This document shows positions 1-13,265 of a DNA stretch of 64,000 nucleotides, one piece after another (the first letter of the stretch is position 1; each line of letters starts with the position of its first letter). Location: positions 14,340,001 to 14,404,000 of the forward strand of contig CM028895.1 of the NCBI GenBank assembly GCA_016801885.1, in the 5' to 3' direction. This DNA is from Toxotes chatareus (Eukaryota; Chordata; Actinopteri; Toxotidae). The notes under the pieces are model-generated. The model was not told the DNA's origin. It did no database searches and worked only from the letters and a program-made list of their open reading frames with translations. The translations under genes were made by a program, and so were the position numbers.

Positions 1-842
1 AAGCCATGGTAGGGAGAAGATGGGGAATAGGATGAGGGCGGGCATGCAGAACAGGGTAGTTGGTTGAAGTTGCCCTTGCAAGCTGACTGGAAGTTAAATA
101 TTCTGTCTGTCTCATTAATGGCGTTTTAATGAGGGTCGGCTGATGTGCAGTCTGTGCCGGAGGGCAACTTCCTCCCGGAGCAGGATGGGGGTAAAGCAGG
201 GGAGTTGCAGAGAGGGGCACGGGCAAGCCAAATACACACAGAAGTTAATGAATGATAAAGAGCTTACTTCATTCAGAAAGCTGACTAACTGGTCTACAGT
301 TAAATAATCAGTTTTGTTCCCATTGCTGCAAAGGAATTAATTAGAAAAAAAAACAAAAAAAAACAAATGTTATGCTTCTTAAAAACAGACACCCCTCACA
401 GTCATTCACAAAGTCAGTCAGTTAAAATTAGAAAGCAGTCTTTAAAGAGGATCATTCTTAAATGTTACACTTTTAGTAACAACATGTTAATCATCACTCC
501 GTTTTAAATGTTGTCATTAGGTTGAACATAATTAATGTTGAACTGTGGAAGCAGGTTAGGCTGTCCAGACACAGTTAGTGCAGCAGGCGCAGAAACATTT
601 GTCCTGATTATTTCCAACAAGATGCAGTAGCTCACACTTGGGGGAATATTTCAACAGTGGATACCATTGTCCTGTTTAGGCCCAGGGTAAGGTGGGCACA
701 AGTGCAATGCAAGGGTATTACTGTAAGTTGTTTATTTGGAAGATTTATTATGTTTCATTATTTTTGAGATACAAAATCAGTTAACATTACAGTTACAGGT
801 ACAAAAAAAGAGACAGCAGGCAGGTTAAAAAATGAGACTCAC
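1..842 (-). other. plcb4: plcb4 intron after exon 8 (incomplete)
   Basis: Intronic sequence running off the left edge. I see no further PLC-beta exon, RNA gene or clear repeat beyond an A-rich run near 343-365. Confidence 0.7.
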
Positions 843-943
843 ATTTTCTTGAAGAGTTCCTCTATGTCTGTGCGAGGGCAGATCTTCTGTGTGAGCGCGT
901 AGAAAATGTCAAAGGTGAAATCCGACGGTTCAATCTCATCGTT
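843..943 (-). CDS. plcb4: plcb4 coding exon 8 (residues 196-228 plus 2 bases)
   Basis: Encodes NDEIEPSDFTFDIFYALTQK through CPRTDIEELFKK and two bases (AT) of the next codon, expected to be Ile. Acceptor CCCCAG, donor GTGAGT. This is the last exon of the gene within the window. Confidence 0.95.
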
Positions 944-3900
944 CTGGGGATGATAAACAAATTTGCCAAACGTTAATCTAAAAACTATTTACTGACATTC
1001 ACAGTCACAAATATATAAATAAAATAGCATAAATCCATCTGACCACCACAGTGCACAGTCAGTGCTGCCTGACCTTTCCACTGGGAAGGCCCAGATCCTT
1101 CAGAGCCTGAAAAATCCCCTTCTCTGTCTTGCCAGATGCAAAGGTCCGTGTAATGCTATGAAAGAAAAGGAGAGAAACACAGAACAGCCGAAGAGTGAAG
1201 ATGAGTGGATTGCACTAGAATAAAATGGATTCCGGCAAAAAATGGCACAGACAAAATACCCCATTAATTTACTCGTACCCTCTCACAGGAATCTTCCCAT
1301 TCACGTTGGTCAGGAAGCACATTCTCATCCAACTAAATGAGACAAGGACATGAGCTGATTTAGAGAAAAACAATACTGGACGTCAAACTGTTTAGAGCAC
1401 TGCTCCAAACATAGAAATAAGGTAATTAAGACATGTGGAAAGTGTGCGGCGAAATGCACTCACTGTTTCTTGAGGCAGGTCATTGGACAGACGTTGTTGG
1501 CCTTAAAGTTGTGAATCACTGACCTCAAACCCTCGATCCATTTCTGCAAACAAACAAGCGAAAGTATTCAGGACACACACGCAGCCTTATCCTCTAAAAA
1601 CACACTGACCAACAGAGGCCCACATATACACAGCAACCAAGAGGGTATCCAGAAGTGGGTGTTGGTGTTTAGAAGTGAATGTCTTTGGGGAAATAAACAC
1701 AAGCAAATGAATTGCCTCTTAATTCTCACACACGGGCGAGTGTTTGGACAGGACAATCAGGAACACACGCACATACACACGCATGAAAACATACACACAG
1801 GGATAAACACAGTGAGCTGTTTTCAAGGCTACAAGCGGTGGAAGAAAACAAATAAGCTGGAGGAGGCCTTGTAACTTTATATGAATACTCTGAGACAACA
1901 CTGAGGATGGTAATCTGAGCAATTTTGATCCTCCTGGCTTCCCGTCACTGGATGTCTCTGCTTCAAACTCTCCCTCTTGATGCTCCGTCTCTCCTCCAAT
2001 TCCACAGAAAATGATTACTGACGTCATTATAAAAACATGAAACAACAGACCAGGGTGCAGCAGGGGTAGTCTGCTTGGGCCTGTGGTGACCGTGAAGCCG
2101 TGTGTGTGTGTGAGTGTGTGTCTGCTGATGTAAATAACTCTGTCATCTCCCGAGGTCTGCTAGTTAGAGCCACCCGCACGCTGGGAGGTGCTGATGGTAT
2201 CATGGTGTGTGTCTGTGTGCACGTTTGTGTGTGCGCGTGAGAGAGAGAGAGAGAGGTAAGGGGGACTGAAATAGCAGTGCTTTAAACTGTAGGGGACGAG
2301 GGCGTGTACCTGTGTGTGTGTGTGTGCTGCAACCATCAGGCCTCTCTGCTGAAGGCTGTTGCACAAATATCATTGGCAGCCCTGTGGCAGTGAGCTCTCC
2401 GGAGCGCAAACATAATTTGTAACACCCATCGCCACAAAAACACCCTCTCATGGGAACGGCATAAACACCAACACTGCGGTGCCAAAGCAGCTCTGTGCCC
2501 ACACAACACATGCATTTTCAAACTGGTTAGAAACTGGCTGCGGTTTTGAATCCCCAAGTCATTTTTTGGTCAGAACTGACATCTTTTAATACATTACTTA
2601 AAAATATTATTATTAAGCCTAGCACTATGCTGTGATTTTCAATAATTATGGTTGTGTTGTGTCACTTCCAGTGGGCTCCCTTTTACTTTTCTCAGCACTT
2701 AAACTATCATCCTAGACTAACAACAAATTTGGACTATAAATCCTGTGCGAGTTTACATACAATTCACTCCTTATTTTCATCAAAAACTCTTTCCATGTCA
2801 TTTATTCTGGATTCATTGAGCTAGCTATCTGGCAGACAAGGTTGCCAGGCACTCACTCGAAGTTGTCGAAGTGCTTTTTCTTGTTCTGGCGTTGTGTCTT
2901 TCAGTTACTGCCAAGCCTTTTGGGCCACAATGGATTTTGTCACTAAACAGAAGATACAGTAGCTGACTTTTACTGTCGTCATTAAGTCTCCTTTGCCTTA
3001 AAGTGCCTGTTATCTCAGGAAATAATCCTAGCATATAACAGAAAGTCAAAGAACAGCAATGTTGGATAGTATTTTATGTTTTTGCCAACAAAAGCCATGA
3101 AAACACCAAAAACCCAAATGAAATGGATTCGATTAACAAGTACTGCCTGTGTAGCTGGAGCTTTAAATTTAACTCATTCCTCTGTGCTTTAGACCTCTGT
3201 TTTTATTTTAAAACAATTTTAAAAATGCATCAGTGAGCCACACTAATGCACTGGGTGACATACTCCACAGTTAACAATGAACATGGGCATGGCACTTTAT
3301 TTTGAGTCAATTCCTCATACATCATCCCGCTGCCATAAATACTCACTAGCACACCAAATGGATATTAATGTGCCTCTAAAAATAGTCCCTTACAAATGAG
3401 TACTGTTTTACAAAACCTACAGTGCCCAGCTGTTTTAGGAAAGCCTTTTATAAAAGCTGTATATTTATATCCGTTTTAAAAGTCTTTAATTGGAACAACT
3501 GGGCCTAGAGAGCACCACAGACAGGAAAGGGAAGTCGGAAAGATTTGAGCACTATTATTGACCATTTCTGAGAATTTGTTGGAAAATGTAACACAATGCT
3601 AGCCTTGTTGTTTAAAAAATAACCAACACTGGCTTTACAGCATTTCATTTTGCCACCACTGACACTGCATTTTTTTGGTGCATCTAAGTGGTGTCATCCA
3701 GATCAATTCAGGCCCAGAAAACGGACATTTAATCCACATACAGAGCTATATTGTGTATTGTGAGCTGTACAGAGTGTGTCTGAACGTTTGCCAGCAGGGG
3801 TCAGCAACAATAACGTCTGCTGACTTCTCTGAGAGAGAGATTTACAGAGGAGAGGGTGTCATTTGTCTGAGCCCCAAACGGAAAGGAAGAGATGAGTGAG

Positions 3901-6900
3901 ACAGAGGAGAGAAAGGTGTTTCTCTACTCAATCAGCCACTCAGAATTCTCTCAGAGCTCCTTCCCAGATGAGTGGGAAGGAGAAGACAGAGGGATAGAAG
4001 AGAGAGGAGAGGAGACTAAGAGCGAGACAAAAAGGATCAGAAAGTAACAGCGAAAGCAGGAGTGCAGGAGGAACCCAATGAGAGAGAGAGATGAGGTGAG
4101 GCAGGGAAAAATGAGTCATTCTAAATGTGTCTATTTATCACAATAAACAAAGGTCAGCTCTGCCGAGTGTAGGAGTTGGCATATGAACCATTCACTTGCC
4201 AATTTGCTTTGTTTCTGAATTAAATATTTGCTCTGTCTGGGTGTTCTTTTAGCCTCTATACATATTATGGAAATGTTGAATGAATAAGGGGGGGGGTTTC
4301 CACGTGCTAAGAAGAGTTTACGTTGGCTTTAAACCCATTTGTTTTACGGCCATCAAAGACGTTCATTGAAATGGTTGCCTCAACTGCATCTTGGGGCTTT
4401 GAGGAGTTACGCTGAGGTTGTAGCATATTTGTATGCATTACCATATTAGTTAGGACCAAAATCAAGAATGGGTATGTTTAGATCTATACATATGTGTGTG
4501 AAGCAGATACACAGAAGGACAATCCTCTTTCAGAAGGTAGTGTACATAGCAGTGCTACTTGAGCAAACACTCTGAAACAAACACACTGAATGGATATATT
4601 TACCCTGGCTGTGTCTGGGTTCTCCGCCACCATGAACATGAAGTTCAGGTTGACCAGGTCTGTGCCGCTGCAGATGCAGATGATACATCCCTCCAAGTCG
4701 GCCTCCGTCTTTCCAATGGCCTCGAACGATGACAAGATCTTTGGGTCCTGAGAAAGAAAAAGCGAAACGGTTTTACTCGGCAGACAAACACGACAAACAA
4801 GAAACTAGGAGATAAAGCCATGGTGTGAAAAAGGTGTATAATAATCTCAGGAAAAGGTGTAAAAGGTTTAAAATAATATTAGAAACTAGAAAAGAGTTAG
4901 TAGAGGGAATGGAAAAACTCAAAGGCAGGTCTTAATCACCTACTCTGGTATTACTGCAGTAAAAAAATCGCAGACAAGAAAACACAGAGGTAGAGGAGCT
5001 TAGAGAAAAAGGATGTTGAAATGTTTATTGCTGTTGTGGAGGAGTCCCTGGACACATACTGTATAACATACAGTATGCGTTATGCTCAGTTAAAGGCAGA
5101 CACAATGCATATCCATTAAGAATTAAAATACAAAATTCAAAAGAAATCTTAGCTGCTAAAACTCATCCCAACGATGTGACAGATCATCAAATTGTTTGAC
5201 TCAGTCCAGATTTGGATGTGTTCAATACTACTGGAAAGCAACACTTTAGACACCACTCAACTGGAGCAGATCGGAGAAGGTTAGCTGAGATGGCGAATAG
5301 GGAAGTGAATAGGGCCCTCACTGTTGTCAAGTGGTGAGTAACACTGTGTAACTCACATGTATTGGAATGTTAAAGCAGCAATAGACAACTCTCCCCCCTA
5401 GTGTTTCCAAGTGGTATTATTGTTGGTGTCGCTGTCGCATTGACTAGAAGACTTTCCGTTTTCCTCAGAGCCTCGAGTCTACCAACACAAACACTGGGTA
5501 TGAAACAATCACCACGAAAGCACATTTGCTGAAGAGGTAAAGGGAAACTGTCATAGTTTTGAGTATTGCTTTATGCAAACAAGTTATTACAGCAGTGCTG
5601 TGATGAGGACAAAGTCAAATACCCAATTGTATTAACAAGTAGGCAGGATTTGTTACTTATCTAGAAGACATAATGCTAACTGGAAGTCGGTTTGGAAACC
5701 CCTAAAGTCCCAGAGCTCTCTCCATTGAATTAATGCCCATTCGTGGTTCACTCTTGTTTATCTTGGTTTCTATCACTCTCTCTCTCTCTTTGCCTTCTTA
5801 GCCTCCTCCAACAACCAGGCTCTATTCCTTTTGCCGGGTAGAGTTTCCAGATTTACTCTGGCTGTGTCACCATCCACCATTTTCACTCCCTGGGGAAAGC
5901 TACTGATTGCTAATGGGGGAAAAAAAGCACTATCCTCTTCCTATTTGGGTTGAACAATGGCAGATGCACTTTCTTTGTGCTGTAAGTCGAGCCTTCGTGT
6001 TCCCGGAAGATTTCGTACACGGTCGCAGACAGAACTGCCCAGTGAAAGCAAGGCTCATAGGAAACCAATCTTAAACTACAGTTCTCACCACAGCTCAGCC
6101 TGAAATGATGGCAAACTTCAGTTCAATCGCTGAAACAGAAAATCCATGAAAACATTCTCTCACTATCATAAACACAGCATGACTCCTCCCTCTCATCTTT
6201 CCAATCAGATTTCAGTCTGCTACCATCGTCACCATGAAGGTAGTAATGCATTTTTGTTATATGATTGAATTAACAGCAACAGGCAACAGGCTCTGCTGTT
6301 TTAAAACCCCAGCCAGCAATCATCCAATGCCATTCATCTTTTCTCGCTCATTGGATTATCTGAAACAGCTCTCTGAGCTTGTGTAACCAAGTTAACCTCT
6401 GAGGAGAAGCGCTGCTATCAGGCGCTCTTAGCCTGCTTCTTCCAGAACAGCATACAGTGTTTGAACAAACAGGAGGAGCTGCTATCAGGCTGCAGAATCT
6501 GTATACGTGCCCTTACACATGTACATACACACACGTCCACACAGAGGACCAAACAAACAGATCCCCTCCTGCAGTCAACAGTACATTCACAACCAGGTTA
6601 TGTACACAGCAAACACAAGTGTCTTTTGTCAGGCCTCTGACTTTTAATGGCTTGACAGGTTTGCATCCTAATTAGAGGCAGGCATCCACATGGGTATTCC
6701 CGTAACAGCTTTCATAATTCATCTGGTCCGCACAATGCCAAATACTGCGATATAATGTTTTGCTGTCAAGGCTAAACTGCACAAATCAATATTTCATATA
6801 CAGAAAAACCATTCAGGGTTGATTGTGTGGGTATCTGGCTCCATATCAGCTAAATAAATAAGTGACTGGTTGCCAGCTGCACTGAAAATGCAGAATAATG

Positions 6901-9752
6901 TAGCTTGATGGCCCTTTTGAGCTATTTCAGGATTAGAATCCTATTACACGATAAGGAAAAGTAATTCTGATAGAGACAGAGCGTCTCTTATCTGTGAGCT
7001 TTTGATCCCACAGAGTGAACTTCTTAACCCAATGGTTCCCTGACAGCCCATCATTATAAGGCTGGAAGCACAGTTTTTCATTAGTCCTCTCTGGGTCAAA
7101 AGCACAAGCCAGGGCTGCAAAATAAAATAAAAAAAAGGTTTCAGATACAACCTGCGGCTAAACCCAGCCACAGTTGTATAAATATTGATGAGTTAAATAT
7201 TTCATGTTTATGTTCTCCAAGTGCCCCTGGTGAATCTGGTGTTTGAGAGAGAAGCTTGGCAGTGAGAACTCAGCCGAGAGTCCCAGATCAGTCGGTCGAT
7301 CGATAGAATACACTGCTGAAGCCTTGGCTAATTAAAGAATGAGTAACGTGCCTGACGCTGCAGTCTCCTTAGATTTTACCAGGACTGTCACCGTGGGAGC
7401 TGGAGACTGAATGGTGGGTGGGTTGGGCAGAGAGCGTGAATGTTGTGGAGGCAGAAGCGAGGAAATTGTTGTTTTTTTTTTTTCCTGAGGTCTCACCTTT
7501 GGGACGGCACCAACGCGAATACTGTTGATGAGCGAACACTCGAGCACCTGGCCTTCCTGCAGGAGAGACGCAAAGATAGACAGATACAGAGAGAAAGAGG
7601 CAGAGGAAGAGGGAGGGATGACATTAGGTGAAGAGGAGGACAGAGAGGGATGGAGAGAACATTAGGAAAATAAGACAGATGGCTCACATTGCATTTTGTT
7701 TGTGAATTTTTCAGCTAATTCTAATACTCAACATAAGCAGCAACACTACAACAACAAGTTATTAACATGGGTCATATTGACCCAAATATGACTAATATCT
7801 CCACATCTTCCTCATAATCAAGTTTTCAGTACCATCATATTTTCTCTTTTGTATATTGGGAATAATGATATCGACACCCTTGGGTTTAATTCACAAGTTT
7901 GATTCTCAGTGAGCCAATGCTGGATAACCTCCACCCACCAAAATATCCAACACATTTCTTATGTCCTGGTAATAAAACTGTGTTAAGCTGTTTGCCTCCG
8001 GACCTCCTGAAGTAAAATTACTTATTGTAGTACAGCAGTAGAATGGAGCCTAGGGTGTTTCTGAGTGGCATGTTTTAAAGATATTCCTGAAAACACCAGG
8101 AGATACATCTCTTTTCTGTGGACATCTGTACTGTCTCCTGCTCATAAGTTTTTTTTTTTTTTTGCATGACCTCTGTAGCAGGCAAGAGAATACACAAAAG
8201 GTGTAAATGTGAAGGTCATACCTTTCCCTCGCTCTTCCAGGTGATGAAAAAGCCATACTCGTCCACCCTCATCTGACAATTGGGCTCAAAGATGTACGGG
8301 TCCTGCAGAGAACAAAGAAAAAAGATTTTTTTTTTATTCGAGAGGGGCTTCATCAATCATAGGGTTTTATTTGACATTTCGAGACATTTAACAGCCAACC
8401 TCTTTAACACACAGGGCTTATGCAACCAGACAAACACATGTAGCTCTAATTCATTTTCTAGGACACGCGTGTCTGCTAAAGGACACACACAAAAACTCAT
8501 GGATCCAAAGTATACACAAATACACTTAGTATGTACACATGTGGCGTGCAGAGGAGATGAAACCTATTGCTAACGCAAACACAAAGTGAGATAAATGTGA
8601 CTGCCATGAACTGTTAAATACAAACATCATCTGACTGGAACACAGTGTTGTGCATTAGCGACAGGGGACGACCCTGGGAAAGATGCATGCGTCTGTGTGT
8701 GTGTGTGTACATGTTTTTCCGTGTTTGTATGGACACATTTTGGTTCAAAATCATTGCTGTGAGGACATTTTGGCATTGTGAGGACAACTTGGGTGATCCT
8801 CACAACAGTGGCAGTATGAAGACTGTGTGTGTGTGCGCTTACGTATGTTTAGGAACAATCCAAAAGTGTGTTGGGTGAGCTACTATTATGCTACTGTGCT
8901 GTAGTTCTTCATCTATCAGCTGGTATGCAGCACGCAGCGGCCCCTATTCAGATCTACAGGAGTGTTGGAGCAGAAAATCTACTAACATTAGCCTGCTTAT
9001 CTTACCCAAACATTTTTCACTCAATTCAATCAGCTACTGGAAGCTGTGATTGCGCTGATGAATGACTGTGTCAATCGGTGGGTGTGCGTGTGTTTTTTTT
9101 TAAATTTCTACTCAAATTGCACATCTGAGAAGGATAAAACTCAGGAGAGAAAAATAGAATAGGAGAGGGCTGCTGGGTCACTCTAACTCTAATATTAGCA
9201 ATAGGGAACAGTGAGACACAATCACATGCACACACACACACACACATAATTTATTATTTCAGGATGTTGCTGCCATGAGATACCCTGCTGCAAATAGGAC
9301 TAAGCTGGCTTGTTATTCGGCTGTTGTTCTTACTGTCCTATCCTGTCATCCAAAACCACCATAAAAACCAATAGAACAATCCTATTTCCATTTAGGAAAT
9401 AGTGAGACTGCTGTTAAGTGCAGTTAAAAGCTCGACTCTCTTTCATCTGAATTAGGTATGACAGAGGCTTCAGTTGCACATAGGGAAGCCAACTCTATGA
9501 GAGAGATGGTCACAAATGAGGCCTGACTGTTAAGAACATGCAGCAGGCTACTGTTACACTATCAGACGGCTTGTTCTTGTAAAGCTAAAAGGTTTATGGG
9601 AACACTTGGTCCTTCTATACGCAAAGGACCAATTAGCTGGGGACCCATCTCTCTCTGGAGGTGGACAGACAGATAAAGACCCCTGGTTCTGGTAGTTCAG
9701 CTCCTTCTCAACATGTGTACATTCGTTCCTAAGTGCCTGGGCAAGTGTAGGT

Positions 9753-9791
<39 letters not shown>

Positions 9792-12281
9792 TGTTGATCC
9801 TCTCTTATTTTGTTCCTTTCATTTCATGGATTTTTGAAACAGGAACAACAAACACAAAACTGGACTATTCGGAGAAAAAAAAAATAGCAAAGACCATCTA
9901 AAAGTGTTTTTGTGTGCTCTCGCACACACACAGACACAGACACACACACAGACACACAGACACACACACAGACACACACACAGACACACAGACACACACA
10001 CAGACACAGACACAGACACACACAGACGAAACATATTCATGGTTACTACAGTATGTATTAACTGTGTTCCAGGGGAGCTAAGCTAAGTAACTAACACACA
10101 CACAAAACCTCCTTTGTTTACATCCACATGAATGACCATGGACGGGATGTAAAACACTCACACACATCCAGACTGAGTCATTCACACACACACTCACAGC
10201 CTCAAGCATTTAACAAACTGGATCAACATGAGCCATTGGCTGGCTGATGAAAACACAGGATCTGCTGCACGTCATGCCACTGTGTCTCTGGTGCTCAGCA
10301 GTGAATGACTTAAATCCTACAACATTCAGCATTATTTATAATGTTTTGTTTTTGCCATAATCTCATTTGTGTTCAATCTAAGTTTCTTTTTTATGGTTGT
10401 TATTTTGTTATGTTTGTTGTGTTTTCACAATACAAGTTAAGATAATGCAAAGGGAAAGCAAATACCCTCACACTGCATGTATAATAGGCTTAGGCTGCCT
10501 CACAGTCGAATTCAAAGTATTACCCTTTTCTAATCTTTTTGTTAACAGCGAGAAAATACAGCTATCTTCACTAGGTAAGTCTATTTCATAGATGGGGTGG
10601 ATAATTTTTGGTGTATTACCGTCAGTCTAACCAATATTATGAACTGATAACAGAGCCAGCCTGTGTACTTAGACTACTATCTACTGGCACTGCATCAAAT
10701 GTTGTTAAAAATAAACTATTAGAATGAACAAGAAAAGAAACAACACAAATAACTGTTTCTTTTTTTTGGCATTTCACCTTTCTGACCTGCTTTTCTCTGC
10801 CTCCATCACCTGTATGTCAATATGTGGCTGTTCAATCCCCATGGAAACCAAACATCAGCCAGATCTTAATCTTAAGTGACTGATTACCAGTCAGTGAGAC
10901 AAGGAATGAAACACACACACACAGACAGAGGCTCTTAGCGTGACCTCTGACCTTACTGCCTCTGGACTTGTCAAGTGGGGAAACTCGTCTGAAATCTCAC
11001 TCCAACACAAAAACCAATGAATTATTCAAAATTTATAGGGCATTAAAAAAAAAACCCTCCCACAGTACTGCACAGAGGTAAAGCTGAACATAAAAACTTT
11101 GTGTCCTACAAAGAGTGAGAGACAGAACTGGAAAAGACAAAGACAAAATAAAAGCAAGAAAATGGAAAAAAGGAACTGCCAATGCTGGTTCTAGTCAAAG
11201 AGAGGAACATTATTATAACAAAAGCATTACGGGTCATGAAAATGGTCTTCCAATCACGCCATGTCAGTTTTATTTTGGACAGACATAATGACATGTAGTC
11301 CTGAGAGACTACAGGTAGTGACTGAGGTCCCCCTATAAAGCTTTGAATTGCACTGACAACTATCTAGGCACACACACACACACACACACCCATCCAATGC
11401 TAACACACATGCACATTACCTGTCTCTACCATCTGTCACTCAATGGGGTTTCAGTCAGTGCAGAATGTTTTGTGGAAAAAATCCATGCTGTTTAGCATAT
11501 TTGCCTGAGTGTGTGTGTGTGTGTCCATGTGAGAAGGACTGAAAAAGAGCATGTCTATGTCTGTGGGTGGGTGGACTTGGCGTACGTCATTTCAATCGAC
11601 GCAGATGCCCCCTGGAGGCTTTGTATTTGCCAGGCAACCGAGCAAGAACTATTCACTCACTTACTCACACACACAAACACAAACAGATACAGAGGATGAA
11701 AGGGCTTTGTGAAAGGGCGCCATTACTACTCCATGTTTATAACAACATGGAGTAACATCAGCCATAGGTCAGAGGTTAACAACCAAAATCCCAATTAATT
11801 AATGATACCTCCAGTCTTTTTCCCCTCAGAGATTGACTGGTGTTAACTGCCATCAAGACTTAATCAATTCTTGCCTTTACTCTTCAGATAATAGAAAGGA
11901 CAATATCAGCAATTAGAGTGAGGAATAAAAATGTTTCATTAATAACAAAATGCAGTGGTTCGAGGGCAGTGTTATGTCCCAGCTGACAACATTAATTTTA
12001 ACCTTTAAGGTGACTGGCACAGGTTGACCTTATTACCATTTGTGCCAGTCCTGACCCTGTCCTGTCTCAGCCTGGCTCATATCCACAGTGGCAATGCGCT
12101 GAGGACTTTCTTCAGAAGCATGCCGGCCCAGTTTCACGGCTCGCTTTGACATGGCTGTGGATTTGATGATGCCTTTCCCTACGCTCTTTCAAGTTTTCTT
12201 CTCTGCCTAAGAGGGATCCTCCTCCCCTCGCCGATGTCCATATAAACGGAGAGGACTGAGGGGATTTCCTGATGTGTGCAG

Positions 12282-12326
<45 letters not shown>

Positions 12327-13251
12327 TGTGTGCGCGTGTGTGTGACACACTTTGCCTTTGCTCTGCAAATGTCCTAGCTAAGTGTCCTGATTAAGTTAGT
12401 CAGAGGAAACGTGGGCAAAAAGACAGCAAGATACATGGGGTCATATACGTACAGACACAGACAGAGCAAGATATTTGGTGTTGCTATTAAATATCTGCCT
12501 AAATCTTTTATTTATATTATATCAGTAATGATGGAAGGGCCATTCATTTGCTTATGATTGTGACTGAGCAATAATTTAATATCACTGTTTTAAAAATCTG
12601 GTTTTTTTTACCCAAAATATTTTTACAGTGATTTATTTATATTTTTAGCTCAATCTTTTGGTTTTCATTATGTTGTTTTAATGTTAATCAATGAAGAATT
12701 TTTATTAATGGTCTATGTCAAAATAAGGAACACGCTCACTCACTGAGATCACTCACAGATAATTGTCTCAGTGTGATGGTCAAGACGCTCAGTGGACGTG
12801 CAGCAGACGAGCAGTCGCCATGGCAAAGCATCCTAATGAGGCTGATCAATGTGACCTGCCTACAGCTAGAGATCTGACTACAGCTATGATGTACCAGGTT
12901 ATAAACGGAAACGCCTCTGCTCTGTTGTGTGCGTGTGTGTGTGTGTGTGTGTGGTCATTAAGGTGAAGGAAGATAACAGGACTAATAATGCATGTCAGTA
13001 TCAAGAATGCTATTGCCAAAACTCACACAGAATGCATCAGAAAATGTCCTACTCTAACCCCCTAACCCGTAAACAGATTAGCATAAACAGATTAAAAGGC
13101 TGGCTATTCTATTTTTATTTATTTATTTAGAGAACTCATAGGCAACAGAGAAATGTGTCATTTTTACCTCATCAAACCTGTCGAAGGAGGCGCCTTCCTG
13201 CATGAACTCAGGCAGGTGCTTCTGCCAGTTGAACTCGTAGGACTTTGTCAT
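843..13251 (-). CDS. plcb4: Phospholipase C beta 4, N-terminal part (8 coding exons, partial)
   Basis: The enzyme hydrolyses phosphatidylinositol 4,5-bisphosphate to IP3 and diacylglycerol downstream of Gq-coupled receptors at the plasma membrane; PLCB4 is known for roles in retina and cerebellum. Eight minus-strand exons join in phase: 13168-13251, 8222-8302, 7497-7556, 4604-4747, 1464-1543, 1279-1332, 1074-1155 and 843-943. They give residues 1-228 and two bases of codon 229. The start MTKSYEFNWQKHLPEF and blocks such as QVLECSLINSIR, SGTDLVNLNF, NGKIPVR, TRTFASGKTEK and LTQKICPRTDIEEL follow mammalian PLCB4 rather than PLCB1, 2 or 3. Residues of about 15-145 are the PH domain, and the EF-hand lobe begins near residue 150. 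The remaining EF-hands, X/Y catalytic barrel, C2 domain and C-terminal helices lie left of the window (human protein about 1175 residues). All introns are GT-AG. No frameshift or premature stop is seen. Confidence 0.97.
1074..1155 (-). CDS. plcb4: plcb4 coding exon 7 (residues 169-195)
   Basis: Encodes ITRTFASGKTEKGIFQALK through LGLPSGK, finishing on a codon. Acceptor TTTCATAG, donor GTCAGG. It is part of the EF-hand lobe and nearly identical to the mammalian segment. Confidence 0.95.
1279..1332 (-). CDS. plcb4: plcb4 coding exon 6 (first EF-hand region)
   Basis: Completes His150 and encodes WMRMCFLTNVNGKIPVR plus two bases of codon 168. The NVNGKIP core corresponds to the degenerate first EF-hand of PLCB4. 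Donor GTACGA. The junction codon reads Gly (GGC), where mammalian PLCB4 has Ser before ITRTF. This is the only donor that keeps the frame with exon 7. Confidence 0.92.
1464..1543 (-). CDS. plcb4: plcb4 coding exon 5 (residues 124-149 plus 2 bases)
   Basis: Encodes KWIEGLRSVIHNFKANNV through CLKK and the first two bases of a histidine codon completed in the next exon. It forms the end of the PH domain and the linker into the EF-hands. Acceptor TTTGCAG, donor GTGAGT. Confidence 0.95.
1544..4603 (-). other. plcb4: plcb4 intron between exons 4 and 5
   Basis: About 3.1 kb. It contains GT/GA simple-repeat patches (2101-2120, 2195-2256, 2310-2327), a purine-rich stretch near 3825-4110 and a run of nine G at 4288-4296. 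No gene was recognised; open frames here are simple-repeat or chance frames. Confidence 0.7.
4604..4747 (-). CDS. plcb4: plcb4 coding exon 4 (residues 76-123, PH domain)
   Basis: Forty-eight codons from DPKILSSFEAIGKTEADLEG through SGTDLVNLNFMFMVAENPD to TAR. Acceptor CTCAG, donor GTAAAT, phase 0. It covers the C-terminal half of the PH domain. The cysteine-rich CIICICSG strand matches the IVCVCSG strand of mammalian PLCB4. Confidence 0.96.
4748..7496 (-). other. plcb4: plcb4 intron between exons 3 and 4
   Basis: About 2.7 kb of mostly unique AT-rich sequence with no recognisable gene. The part at about 6835-7170 is high-complexity sequence without simple repeats and could hold a conserved non-coding element, but nothing specific identifies one. 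Confidence 0.6.
7497..7556 (-). CDS. plcb4: plcb4 coding exon 3 (residues 56-75, PH domain)
   Basis: Twenty codons, EGQVLECSLINSIRVGAVPK, nearly identical to the mammalian PLCB4 segment. Acceptor CTGCAG, donor GTGAGA, phase 0 on both sides. Confidence 0.96.
8222..8302 (-). CDS. plcb4: plcb4 coding exon 2 (residues 29-55, PH domain)
   Basis: Twenty-seven whole codons (DPYIFEPNCQ ... ITWKSEGK) between a CTGCAG acceptor and a GTATGA donor, phase 0 at both ends. The VDEYGFFITW stretch is a core strand block of the PLC-beta PH domain. Confidence 0.95.
9755..9790. repeat. (GT)18 microsatellite
   Basis: Uninterrupted GT units in the first plcb4 coding intron. Confidence 0.95.
9923..10027. repeat. 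Compound CACA/CAGACA repeat
   Basis: About 100 bases of ACAC blocks interrupted regularly by CAGACA. It produces long spurious open frames on both strands. Confidence 0.93.
12284..12344. repeat. (TG)n microsatellite with CG interruptions
   Basis: About 60 bases of TG units with two TGCGCG interruptions at the right end. Confidence 0.93.
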
Positions 13252-13265
13252 GGCTGCTCACAAAC
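13168..13265 (-). CDS. plcb4: plcb4 exon with the start codon (coding 13168-13251)
   Basis: The acceptor (CGTCCCAG) ends at 13266, so the exon carries 14 bases of 5' UTR before ATG at 13251. The 28 codons run from MTKSYEFNWQ to SFDRFDE and end exactly on a codon at a GTAAAA donor. The FNWQK motif just after the start is typical of PLCB4. Because an acceptor precedes the ATG so closely, the promoter must be further right, with at least one non-coding exon upstream. Confidence 0.95.

Larger units (their letters stand above)
8303..13167 (-). other. plcb4: plcb4 intron between exons 1 and 2, microsatellite-rich
   Basis: About 4.9 kb containing many dinucleotide tracts (separate entries at 9755, 9923 and 12284, smaller ones near 8695, 9228, 11371 and 12929). 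Sequence at about 8720-8830 has the repeated 'tgaggacattttgg' phrasing of a low-copy degenerate repeat. No coding exon was found. Confidence 0.65.

Noticed and set aside
9713..10086. Frames coding for Cys-Val, His-Thr or Val-Cys repeats
   Set aside because: Direct translations of CA/GT microsatellites; the same holds for frames at 12,112, 35,677, 36,026 and 43,237.
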